Source: Actinomycetes bacterium (GTDB lineage Bacteria > Actinomycetota > Actinomycetes > S36-B12 > UBA10799). From it: 8,735 nt of DNA. Below the pieces are notes generated by a model that worked only from the letters and a program-made list of their open reading frames with translations, was not told the DNA's origin and did not search any database. The position numbers and the translations under genes are program-made. Positions 1 through 6,049 of the stretch are shown piece by piece (position 1 is the first letter of the stretch; each line of letters starts with the position of its first letter). The stretch covers positions 1-8,735 of the forward strand of contig JAKOZM010000122.1 in assembly GCA_029779995.1 (NCBI GenBank), written 5' to 3'.

Positions 1-1313
1 TGCGTATTGATCCACACCGTGCCGAAGTCCAGGGCCTTGGCCATGCGCAATGCACGCCCATGGTTTTCGGTCCACACGCTGGAGGCCAGACCGTACGGCA
101 CGCCGTTGGCCCACTCGATGGCTTTCGCCTCGTCACTGAACCGCTGGACGGTCATGACCGGGCCGAAGATCTCGTTCTGGATCATCTCGTCATCCTGCTG
201 CATGTCAACCACCACGGTGGGCTCCAGGAAGTAGCCGCGGTCGCCTTGCCGGGCTCCCCCGGCCGCGATGTTGGCGTGCGCTGGCTTGCGGTCCAGGAAT
301 CCGAGCACCTTCTCGAACTGTGCGGAGTTGTTCAGCGGGGGCACCAGCGCATCCTCGTCGGCGGGGCCGTTGGCGAAGGTGGTGGTGGTTGCCGCCGCCT
401 GCTCCGCGAGCGCAGCCACGAAGTCGTCGTGCAACCCCTCTTGGACCAGCACCCGGGTGGCGGCGGTGCAGTCCTGGCCCGCGTTGAAGTAACCGGCGAC
501 AGCCAACCACTCGGCCGCCTTGGCCGGGTCAGCATCGTCGAAGACCACGACGGGAGCTTTGCCACCGAGTTCGAGGTGCACCCGCTTGACCATCTTCGAG
601 GCTTCCTCAGCAACCTGGATACCCGCGCGCACCGACCCGGTGATGGCGGCCATGTCCACGCCGGGATGACCGACCAGCAACCGGCCGGTGTCGCGGTCGC
701 CCGCGACCACGTTGAACACTCCCGGCGGCAGGATCTCCGCCTCCGCGATCATCTGCGCAAGCCGCACCGTCGATACCGGTGTCGTGTCGGACGGCTTGAG
801 CACGACGGCGTTACCCGCGGCGATGGCCGGGGCGAACTTCCAGACCGCCATCATGAGCGGGTAGTTCCACGGCGTGACCTGGGCGATGACCCCGATCGGC
901 TCACGCCTGATCATCGAGGTGAAGCCGGACATGTACTCGCCTGCCGACCGGCCCTCCAGCACCCGCGCGGCGCCTGCGAAGAACCGGATCTGGTCCACCA
1001 TCGGTGGGACCTCTTCAGCCATGGTGACCGCGATCGGCTTGCCGGTGTTCTCACTCTCCAGCGCCACAAGCTCGTCGGCATTGGACTCGACGAGATCGGC
1101 GATTGCCAGCATGGCCTTCTGCCGCGTACTGGGGGTGCTGTCGCGCCAACCGGCGAAGGCGTCACGCGCCGCTGTGACCGCGGCGTTGACATCGGCTTCG
1201 GTGGAGATCGGTGCCTGTCCGAACACCTCTCCGGTGGTCGGATTGACCAGGTCCATCACCGACCCCTCGCCCGGCTGCATGACTCCGTTGACCAGGTTGC
1301 TGACTTCGCGCAT
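1..1313 (-). CDS. Gamma-aminobutyraldehyde dehydrogenase-like NAD(P)-dependent aldehyde dehydrogenase (C-terminus outside window)
   Basis: The protein should oxidise 4-aminobutanal (or a related aminoaldehyde) to 4-aminobutanoate in the cytoplasm with NAD(P)+. About 437 residues are present; the reading frame is open at the left edge and roughly the last 35-40 residues of a ~475-aa family member are missing. Visible hallmarks are TPWNYP with the oxyanion-hole Asn150, LELGGK with general base Glu248, FNAGQDCTA with nucleophile Cys282, and EIFGPV near the C-terminus. The FFAGAAR...GEY...TSMIRR block and the GQDCTA motif resemble E. coli PatD more than generic betaine aldehyde dehydrogenases (comparison from memory). 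I chose the ATG at 1313 because GGAG lies 9 nt upstream and the product starts like PatD; the in-frame ATG at 1328 would add five residues. It is divergent from the Lrp regulator and aminotransferase, which fits putrescine/omega-amine catabolism. Substrate is inferred; betaine aldehyde or another aminoaldehyde remains possible. Confidence 0.9.
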   Translation of the reverse strand, partial: MREVSNLVNGVMQPGEGSVMDLVNPTTGEVFGQAPISTEADVNAAVTAARDAFAGWRDSTPSTRQKAMLAIADLVESNADELVALESENTGKPIAVTMAEEVPPMVDQIRFFAGAARVLEGRSAGEYMSGFTSMIRREPIGVIAQVTPWNYPLMMAVWKFAPAIAAGNAVVLKPSDTTPVSTVRLAQMIAEAEILPPGVFNVVAGDRDTGRLLVGHPGVDMAAITGSVRAGIQVAEEASKMVKRVHLELGGKAPVVVFDDADPAKAAEWLAVAGYFNAGQDCTAATRVLVQEGLHDDFVAALAEQAAATTTTFANGPADEDALVPPLNNSAQFEKVLGFLDRKPAHANIAAGGARQGDRGYFLEPTVVVDMQQDDEMIQNEIFGPVMTVQRFSDEAKAIEWANGVPYGLASSVWTENHGRALRMAKALDFGTVWINT

Positions 1314-1463
1314 TTGCTCAGACTCCATTCGGCTGCGGGGTTTCTCAGAGTATCCATTTGCATGGGGTTCTGTCGCCCACTCACAACGAAATCAGCAGCC
1401 AACACCAGCCGAAAGTACGGAAATCATTGCCCCCACCTTCGGTTCTGGGGGAGAATCCAGAGC
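1314..1463. promoter_or_regulatory. Divergent intergenic region between dehydrogenase and Lrp regulator
   Basis: This 150-bp gap must hold the promoters of the leftward dehydrogenase and the rightward regulator-aminotransferase pair, since the genes are divergent. On the minus strand GATACT (1354-1349) is a candidate -10 box that would give a leader of about 30 nt, but no convincing -35 accompanies it. CCAT-TTGC-ATGG (1354-1365), a short inverted repeat, overlaps that candidate and could be an operator half. Lrp/AsnC proteins commonly bind such shared gaps and control themselves plus the neighbouring catabolic genes; the exact sites are inference. Confidence 0.5.
1430..1451 (+). promoter_or_regulatory. 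Inverted repeat covering the Shine-Dalgarno of the Lrp-type regulator
   Basis: CCCCCA (1430-1435) and TGGGGG (1446-1451) are perfect 6-bp arms around a 10-nt loop containing C-TTCG-G, a stable tetraloop motif in RNA. The right arm shares bases with GGGGGAG (1447-1453), the best Shine-Dalgarno for the GTG at 1464. No T-run follows, so it is not an intrinsic terminator. It could be an RNA hairpin limiting translation or a DNA operator; the sequence alone does not decide. Confidence 0.4.
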
Positions 1464-1940
1464 GTGAGCGAAATGACGCTGGACGACACCAACCGCGCCA
1501 TCATCCAACTACTGCAGGTCGATGGACGGCGGGCCTACGCCGATATCGCCAAGGAGGTGGGGCTGTCGGAGGCGGCCGTGCGCCAACGCGTCCGGCGGAT
1601 GCTCGACACCAGCGTCATCCAGATTGTGGCCGTCACCGATCAGATCCAGATGGGATACCCGCGGGCTGCCATGATCGCCATCAATGTCGACGGCGATGTG
1701 CAGGTCGCCGCGGAGAAGATCGCGCAGATCGACGAGGTTGACTACTTGGTGAGTACGGCTGGCGGGATCGACCTGCTGGCTGAGGTGTTCGCCACCCATG
1801 ACGAGCACCTGTTCGCTCTGCTGAACCGCATCCGCGCCATAGCGGGCGTCCGGCACGCGCAGACCTATATGTACTTCAAGATTCACAAGCAAACCTACCA
1901 ATGGGGCACACATGACCAGCACTCCGCAATTCGTGACTGA
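1464..1940 (+). CDS. Lrp/AsnC-family transcriptional regulator
   Basis: This 158-aa protein has the usual Lrp/AsnC length and layout. An N-terminal winged helix-turn-helix (about residues 5-55) opens with LDDTNRAIIQLLQVDGR and has a recognition helix at about residues 35-46 (SEAAVRQRVRRM). A C-terminal RAM/ACT-like domain (about 65-145) follows, with the VDYLVSTAGGIDLLAEVF strand-turn region that normally forms the effector and oligomer interface. The GTG start at 1464 is chosen because GGGGGAG ends 10 nt upstream; an in-frame ATG at 1473 is too far from that site for good spacing. The open frame extends much further upstream, but only as antisense to the dehydrogenase. The last 29 bp overlap the aminotransferase start, suggesting translational coupling. 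It likely senses an amino acid or amine of the adjacent pathway; the ligand is not predictable here. Confidence 0.93.
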   Translation: MSEMTLDDTNRAIIQLLQVDGRRAYADIAKEVGLSEAAVRQRVRRMLDTSVIQIVAVTDQIQMGYPRAAMIAINVDGDVQVAAEKIAQIDEVDYLVSTAGGIDLLAEVFATHDEHLFALLNRIRAIAGVRHAQTYMYFKIHKQTYQWGTHDQHSAIRD

Positions 1941-3309
1941 GCCTGGCGACGACCCGATTGCCAATCTCGCTCGACGCCATCTATGGATGCACTTCACGCG
2001 GCATTCCGTGTACAAAGCCGACGAGCACGTCCCGATCATCGTGCGCGGCGAGGGCCCGTACATCTGGGACGACGAGGGCAAGCGCTACTTCGACGGCCTC
2101 TCGGGTCTCTTCACCGTGATGATGGGCCACGGCCGGACTGAACTGGCAGATGCCGCCGCGGACCAGGCCCGGACGCTGGCGCATTTCCCGATCTGGTCGT
2201 ATGCCACACCCAAGGCCGTGGAGCTGGCCGCACGCCTGGCCGAACTGGCGCCGGGCGACCTCAATCGTGTCTTTTTCACCTCCGGTGGCGGGGAAGCGGT
2301 GGAGTCGGCCTGGAAACTGGCCAAACAGTACTTCCGAATCACCGGCAAGCCGGAGAAGTACAAGGTGATCAGCCGAGCCGTGGCCTACCACGGGACACCG
2401 CAGGGCGCTTTGAGCATCACCGGCATCCCGGCCGCGAAGATCCCCTTCGAGCCGCTGGTCCCCGGAACCCACAAGGTCCCCAACACGAACTTCTACCGGG
2501 CGCCGATCCATGCCGACGACGAGCACGCGTTCGGGCTGTGGGCGGCGGAGCAGATCGCGGTGGCCATTGAACTCGAAGGGCCGGAATCGGTGGCGGCGGT
2601 CTTCCTGGAACCCGTGCAGAACTCCGGCGGCTGCTTCCCACCGCCGCCGGGATACCTGCAACGAGTGCGCGAGATCTGTGACACCTACGACGTGCTGATG
2701 GTCGCCGACGAGACGATCACCAGCTTCGGGCGGATCGGCGACTACTTCGCGATGAACCGCTACGGGGTGACCCCCGATGTGATCACCTGTGCCAAGGGGA
2801 TGACCAGCGGGTACGTCCCGATGGGCGCCATGATCGCCTCTGACCGCCTGTTCGAGCCGTTCGCGCAAGGGGACAACATGTTCCTGCACGGGTACACCTG
2901 GGGTGGCCACCCCGTTGGGGCCGCCGTCGCCCTGGCAAATCTCGACCTGATGGCTGACGAAGGCATCATGGCCCATGTGCGCGAGACCGAGGACGGGTTC
3001 CGCGCCACATTGGAGCGGCTGCGCGACCTGCCCATCGTGGGTGACGTGCGCGGCGCCGGCTTCTTCTACGGGATCGAACTGGTCAAGGACAAGCAGACGA
3101 AGTTGACCTTCGACGATCAGGAGAGCGAGCGTTTGCTGCGGGGATTCCTGTCGAAGGCGCTCTTCGACGCCGGTCTCTACTGCCGCGCCGACGACCGCGG
3201 CGACCCGGTGATCCAACTCGCGCCGCCCCTGATCTGCGACCAGTCCCACTTCGACGAGGTCGAGCAGATCCTGCGCGACGCGCTCACCCGCGCCTGGCAG
3301 ATCCTGTAG
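1912..3309 (+). CDS. Class III PLP-dependent aminotransferase (putrescine/omega-amine:pyruvate type likely)
   Basis: A 465-aa fold-type I, class III aminotransferase of normal family length. Visible motifs are SGGGEAVESA (from residue 124, phosphate-binding region), FLEPVQNSGG, VADETI with Asp266 that contacts the PLP ring nitrogen, and TCAKG with Lys295 that forms the Schiff base, followed by GYVPMGAM. The FF.SGGGEAV variant and the overall sequence recall SpuC-like putrescine/beta-alanine:pyruvate transaminases rather than GabT, but the family is broad. With the divergent aminobutyraldehyde dehydrogenase, the simplest reading is putrescine + pyruvate to 4-aminobutanal + alanine, then oxidation to GABA. 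The ATG at 1912 has GGGG five bases upstream and lies inside the regulator's 3' end. The gene ends 6 bp from the convergent PemK-like gene. Amine specificity is inferred from context; other diamines, beta-alanine or taurine are alternatives. Confidence 0.93.
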   Translation: MTSTPQFVTEPGDDPIANLARRHLWMHFTRHSVYKADEHVPIIVRGEGPYIWDDEGKRYFDGLSGLFTVMMGHGRTELADAAADQARTLAHFPIWSYATPKAVELAARLAELAPGDLNRVFFTSGGGEAVESAWKLAKQYFRITGKPEKYKVISRAVAYHGTPQGALSITGIPAAKIPFEPLVPGTHKVPNTNFYRAPIHADDEHAFGLWAAEQIAVAIELEGPESVAAVFLEPVQNSGGCFPPPPGYLQRVREICDTYDVLMVADETITSFGRIGDYFAMNRYGVTPDVITCAKGMTSGYVPMGAMIASDRLFEPFAQGDNMFLHGYTWGGHPVGAAVALANLDLMADEGIMAHVRETEDGFRATLERLRDLPIVGDVRGAGFFYGIELVKDKQTKLTFDDQESERLLRGFLSKALFDAGLYCRADDRGDPVIQLAPPLICDQSHFDEVEQILRDALTRAWQIL

Positions 3310-3315
3310 AGCCCG

Positions 3316-3747
3316 TCAACTCTTCGGCGGGAACTTGCGACGCGCGGCGTCGACGACGGCATCGAACTGCTCACGCGAGAGCATGCCGCCCTCGCGGCGC
3401 ACGGATTCGGGAGTCACGGCAAGCGGACGGGCGATGTTGGCCCACGACGCCCGGTGTTCAGAATCCCAATCGCCAGATCCGATGAGCACCCACTCATCAT
3501 CGGTGGCGCGATCCTTGCTGGACAGCAGAAAGCAGACCAGCTCGTCAGGCTTGTCCTGCACCCGACCGACGATCGCCAGCGGGCGGTCCTTGCCCTGACT
3601 GGGATCCTCCTCGAACGGGACCCACGCCCAGACCACCTCACCCGGGTCGGGCTCGTGGTCACGTTCGGGGGCGTACTCCGGGATGGCGGGTCCGCGGAAG
3701 TCGAAAGCACCACCACGGATGGGGCGGGGGTCGGCATCCTGCTGCAT
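3316..3747 (-). CDS. PemK/MazF-family (type II toxin-like) protein without adjacent antitoxin
   Basis: A 143-aa protein with the MazF/PemK signature spread as in the toxin fold: PGEVVWAWVPFEEDP (from residue 35, matching the PGDIV start of MazF), then QGKDRPLAIVGR (51-62, matching the RP-hydrophobic strand), and a late VRREGGMLSREQFDAVV helix. Related actinobacterial proteins are annotated as PemK/MazF toxins, endoribonucleases in the studied members. Residues 1-33 are Pro/Asp/Glu-rich and look unstructured. No small antitoxin ORF is evident on either side, so toxicity is doubtful and the protein may have a household role. ATG 3747 is the default start; its SD (GAAG) is too close to be convincing, and a GTG at 3765 with GGGG about 9 nt upstream is a real alternative. 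It follows the peroxidase gene by 46 bp, perhaps as a read-through cistron. Confidence 0.75.
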   Translation of the reverse strand: MQQDADPRPIRGGAFDFRGPAIPEYAPERDHEPDPGEVVWAWVPFEEDPSQGKDRPLAIVGRVQDKPDELVCFLLSSKDRATDDEWVLIGSGDWDSEHRASWANIARPLAVTPESVRREGGMLSREQFDAVVDAARRKFPPKS

Positions 3748-3793
3748 GTCTTCAGCGTGACACACATCCAACGGCCCCACCGTGCAAGTGGCG

Positions 3794-4924
3794 TTAGGCC
3801 TCGAAGAGCGTTTGACCCACATACCCACCCTCGTCGCACCCGGGGAAGCAGGCGAACAATGCACTGCCCTGCGCCTCGGTGAACCGGTTCAGCGCGTCGC
3901 CCACGTCCAGACGGGCCTGCACCGGGATGAAACCGGTGCGCGGATCGGCCTGCCAGGCCATGAAGAGTAGGCCTGCCCCATCCGAACCGTCGTCGTAGGA
4001 GAAACTGCGCCGCTGGATGCGTGCCCCCCGGGTGTTCTCCGGGTTGGACAGCCGCGCGTGCGCATCCGCCGGGATCACCAGTTCCAGCTGCGCGGTCTGC
4101 GCTGACAGATCCACCGGATCCGTCTCGGCCGTGCCGGTGAACGGCGCCCCCGAGTCCTTGAACCGCCCGATCACCGCCTCCTGCTGCTCGACAGTCTGCG
4201 CGTTCCACTGCTCGAGCAACATCCGGATGCGACGTACCGCGACATATGACCCGCCGCGCAGCCAGTCGGGCTGAGTGTCGCCAGACCACACAGTTTGTGC
4301 GAACCGGGTGTCGTCGGCAGCGAGATTGGCTGTCCCATCAATCTGGCCCATGAGGTTACGGCGCGTGGGGGATGAGAATCCCCGCTGCCACCATCGCAGC
4401 GCGGCGACCCCGTCGGCGGCAGCCACCAGGTGCCGGGCCGCGGTTGCCGCGACGACCGCGTCGTCAGCGCCGATCTGCAGGAAAAGGTCCCCACCCGTCC
4501 ACCGCTTCTGCAAACGGTCCTTGCTGAAGGCCGGAAGGTCCGCCAACCCCTCCGGCTGCAAGCGTTTGAGCCCGAGCGCCGGCAGAAATCCGGGACCGAT
4601 CCCCCACGTCGCGGTCAGCCGAGCTGGGGTGACGAACAGATCGGCGTCGGCGGTCTGCTGAAAACCTCCAGCCACCAACGCTGTCCACGTCGTAAAGAGG
4701 TCCATCACCTCGGCGGGCGAAGTGGTCGTCAGGTCCAGCGAGATGACCTCAACCCTGGCCTGCGCCGGGGTTGCGATTCCGGCTTGATGCTCGCCATAGA
4801 AAGCCACCGTGTCGCTGGGCGTGGGATCCTCCGGTCGCTGTGACCACACCACGCCGCTGCCGACAGCGGCAGCGGTACCGGCCAGCACGCCACCGGCCAG
4901 CACAGTGCGCCGCGAGACGGTCAC
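3794..4924 (-). CDS. Tat-exported Dyp-type heme peroxidase (DtpA/EfeB-like)
   Basis: A 376-aa A-type dye-decolorising peroxidase. The N-terminus has a twin-arginine signal (SRRTVLAGG, Arg5-Arg6) followed by an Ala/Gly/Val-rich stretch, so the folded heme protein should be exported. Core marks are LMGQIDGTAN with catalytic Asp196 of the GxxDGT motif, the candidate proximal heme ligand His289 (PADAHARL), SNPENTRG, and the distal Arg region IQRRSFSYDDG (Arg305 or Arg306). The start is a GTG whose bases overlap the PCuAC stop by 4 bp; GGGAAGG lies 6 nt upstream. E. coli EfeB is linked to iron uptake genes, which are absent here; instead Sco, PCuAC and CopC/CopD surround it. That is the setting of Streptomyces DtpA, known to be needed for maturation of the copper radical oxidase GlxA. 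A role in extracytoplasmic copper-enzyme maturation or peroxide detoxification is inferred from that precedent. Confidence 0.93.
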   Translation of the reverse strand: MTVSRRTVLAGGVLAGTAAAVGSGVVWSQRPEDPTPSDTVAFYGEHQAGIATPAQARVEVISLDLTTTSPAEVMDLFTTWTALVAGGFQQTADADLFVTPARLTATWGIGPGFLPALGLKRLQPEGLADLPAFSKDRLQKRWTGGDLFLQIGADDAVVAATAARHLVAAADGVAALRWWQRGFSSPTRRNLMGQIDGTANLAADDTRFAQTVWSGDTQPDWLRGGSYVAVRRIRMLLEQWNAQTVEQQEAVIGRFKDSGAPFTGTAETDPVDLSAQTAQLELVIPADAHARLSNPENTRGARIQRRSFSYDDGSDGAGLLFMAWQADPRTGFIPVQARLDVGDALNRFTEAQGSALFACFPGCDEGGYVGQTLFEA

Positions 4925-5415
4925 TGCATGCCTTCCCGCTGCTCCACCTCGGCCTCGACCTGCACCTGCTCGCCGTTGTTGAAGTCGAGCGTGACCATGA
5001 CCTCGTCACCCGGCTGCCAGTCGGCGGTCACATTCATCAGCATCACGTGATAGGACCCGGGCATGAGCTCGACGGTTCCACCGGCGGGGACCTCCAAACC
5101 GCCGGGGACCTCCTTCATGACCTCTTTGGTGCCCTCCTTGATGTACTCGTGGATCTGCACCATGCCCACGCCATCCGCGGAGCCCCCGGTCAGCTTCACA
5201 GCCTCGGTCCCCTCGTTGCTGACCTGCGCGAACATCCCGGCGACGTCGCCGTTGGTCATGATGTAGGCGTCGTCGACCTCGATGCCGGCGGCGGGGCTGG
5301 CGCTGACAGAGGTCGCCGGACTTGGCGCAGTCGATTCGGCGACCGTGTCCCCCGAACTGCTCGAGCACCCCACGAGCGCCAGTGCGGCGACGGCGACGAG
5401 AGAGATCTTCTTCAT
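4921..5415 (-). CDS. PCu(A)C-type copper chaperone lipoprotein (DUF461/ECuC-like)
   Basis: A 164-aa exported lipoprotein: positively charged MKK, a hydrophobic core, then the lipobox LVGC with Cys17 to be acylated, followed by a Ser/Thr/Ala-rich linker. The folded domain (about 45-155) carries the spaced Cu(I) ligands of the PCuAC family: His89, Met100 (ten residues later), and His123-x-Met125 in SYHVML, with the diagnostic PGGLEVPAGGTVEL...PG segment between. Such proteins bind Cu(I) outside the membrane and pass it to the CuA/CuB sites of cytochrome c oxidase, often with Sco. The ATG at 5415 is preferred because AGGGG lies 8 nt upstream; ATG 5433 would overlap the Sco stop and add six residues with no better ribosome site. 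The gap to Sco is 10 bp and the 3' end overlaps the peroxidase by 4 bp, so co-translation is likely. Confidence 0.94.
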   Translation of the reverse strand: MKKISLVAVAALALVGCSSSSGDTVAESTAPSPATSVSASPAAGIEVDDAYIMTNGDVAGMFAQVSNEGTEAVKLTGGSADGVGMVQIHEYIKEGTKEVMKEVPGGLEVPAGGTVELMPGSYHVMLMNVTADWQPGDEVMVTLDFNNGEQVQVEAEVEQREGMQ

Positions 5416-5425
5416 GGTGATTCCC

Positions 5426-6049
5426 CTATTCATTGACCAGTACCTGCAAATCGTGGGCGACGTCCTCAGGGGCGAATCCTGAGGTGAAGATCAAATCGGA
5501 TGTTCCGTCCTTGCCGAACAGGATGACCTGGGCGCCGTGCTCGACCGTGATGCTGCCATCCGGGTTCTTCTTCGGCGGCTCGAGGAACACCCCGACACTC
5601 TTGGCCGCCTCCTGAATCTTCGGGTAGGGTCCGCTGAGACCGATGGCGTCATAGGAGAACGACCCGAGCCACTTGCCCAGCCGGGCTGGGGTGTCCCGCT
5701 CGGGATCAGAGGTGATCATGACGACGTCAATCTGTTTGGTCACGCTGTCGGGCAGCGACCCCATCGCGACGCTGAGGTCGGCCATCGTGGTGGGGCAGAC
5801 GTCGGGACAGTTCGTGTAGCCGATGTACAGGGCCACCACCTTGCCCTTGGTGTCCTGGGCGACGTTGAACGGTTCGCCGGCGGTATCCGTCAGCGTCACG
5901 TCCGGCTGCGGCATCGGCTTGTCCAGCGTGGTGCCCAGGAACGCGCTGGTCGTCGTCGGACTGGCGACGGTGAACGCCGGCACCTCTTCACTACTGGCAC
6001 AGCCAGCAAGGGCGAGGACTGTCAGTGCAACCGTGGCGGGGCCCCTCAT
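5426..6049 (-). CDS. SCO1/SenC-family copper metallochaperone lipoprotein
   Basis: A 207-aa thioredoxin-fold protein anchored by a lipid: the signal ends in LAGC with Cys17 as acylation site. The Cu-binding set is complete: TNCPDVCP with Cys81 and Cys85, and the conserved His171 in VEHGAQVILF. The spacing and the SDPERDTPARL segment are typical of Sco. Sco proteins deliver copper to, and/or reduce, the CuA cysteines of cytochrome c oxidase subunit II on the outer side of the membrane. AGGAG six bases upstream supports ATG 6049, which overlaps the stop of the CopD-CtaG gene in the frame-shifting ATGA arrangement. Together with the next gene (PCuAC) and the upstream fusion carrying a CtaG domain, this points to oxidase copper-site assembly, and possibly also to other copper enzymes. 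Confidence 0.96.
   Translation of the reverse strand: MRGPATVALTVLALAGCASSEEVPAFTVASPTTTSAFLGTTLDKPMPQPDVTLTDTAGEPFNVAQDTKGKVVALYIGYTNCPDVCPTTMADLSVAMGSLPDSVTKQIDVVMITSDPERDTPARLGKWLGSFSYDAIGLSGPYPKIQEAAKSVGVFLEPPKKNPDGSITVEHGAQVILFGKDGTSDLIFTSGFAPEDVAHDLQVLVNE

Noticed and set aside
60..1463. Very long plus-strand open frame continuous with the Lrp regulator (would give 626 aa).
   Set aside because: It runs antisense to the well-supported aldehyde dehydrogenase, has low-complexity His/Arg/Gly-rich content with no domain, and exists because GC-rich DNA lacks stops. Only the part from 1464 is a gene.
1981..3249. 422-aa minus-strand open frame opposite the aminotransferase.
   Set aside because: Shadow of the aminotransferase; composition rich in His, Arg, Gly and Val with no recognisable fold, and the sense frame has complete catalytic motifs.
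3794..4924. Peroxidase as part of an EfeUOB iron-uptake system.
   Set aside because: No EfeU permease or EfeO genes are present in the window; the neighbours are all copper-handling genes, which favours the DtpA-like setting.
5416..5433. Upstream ATG start for the PCuAC gene.
   Set aside because: It overlaps the Sco stop and would turn the AGGGG ribosome site of the ATG at 5415 into coding sequence; the downstream start gives a standard lipoprotein signal beginning MKK.
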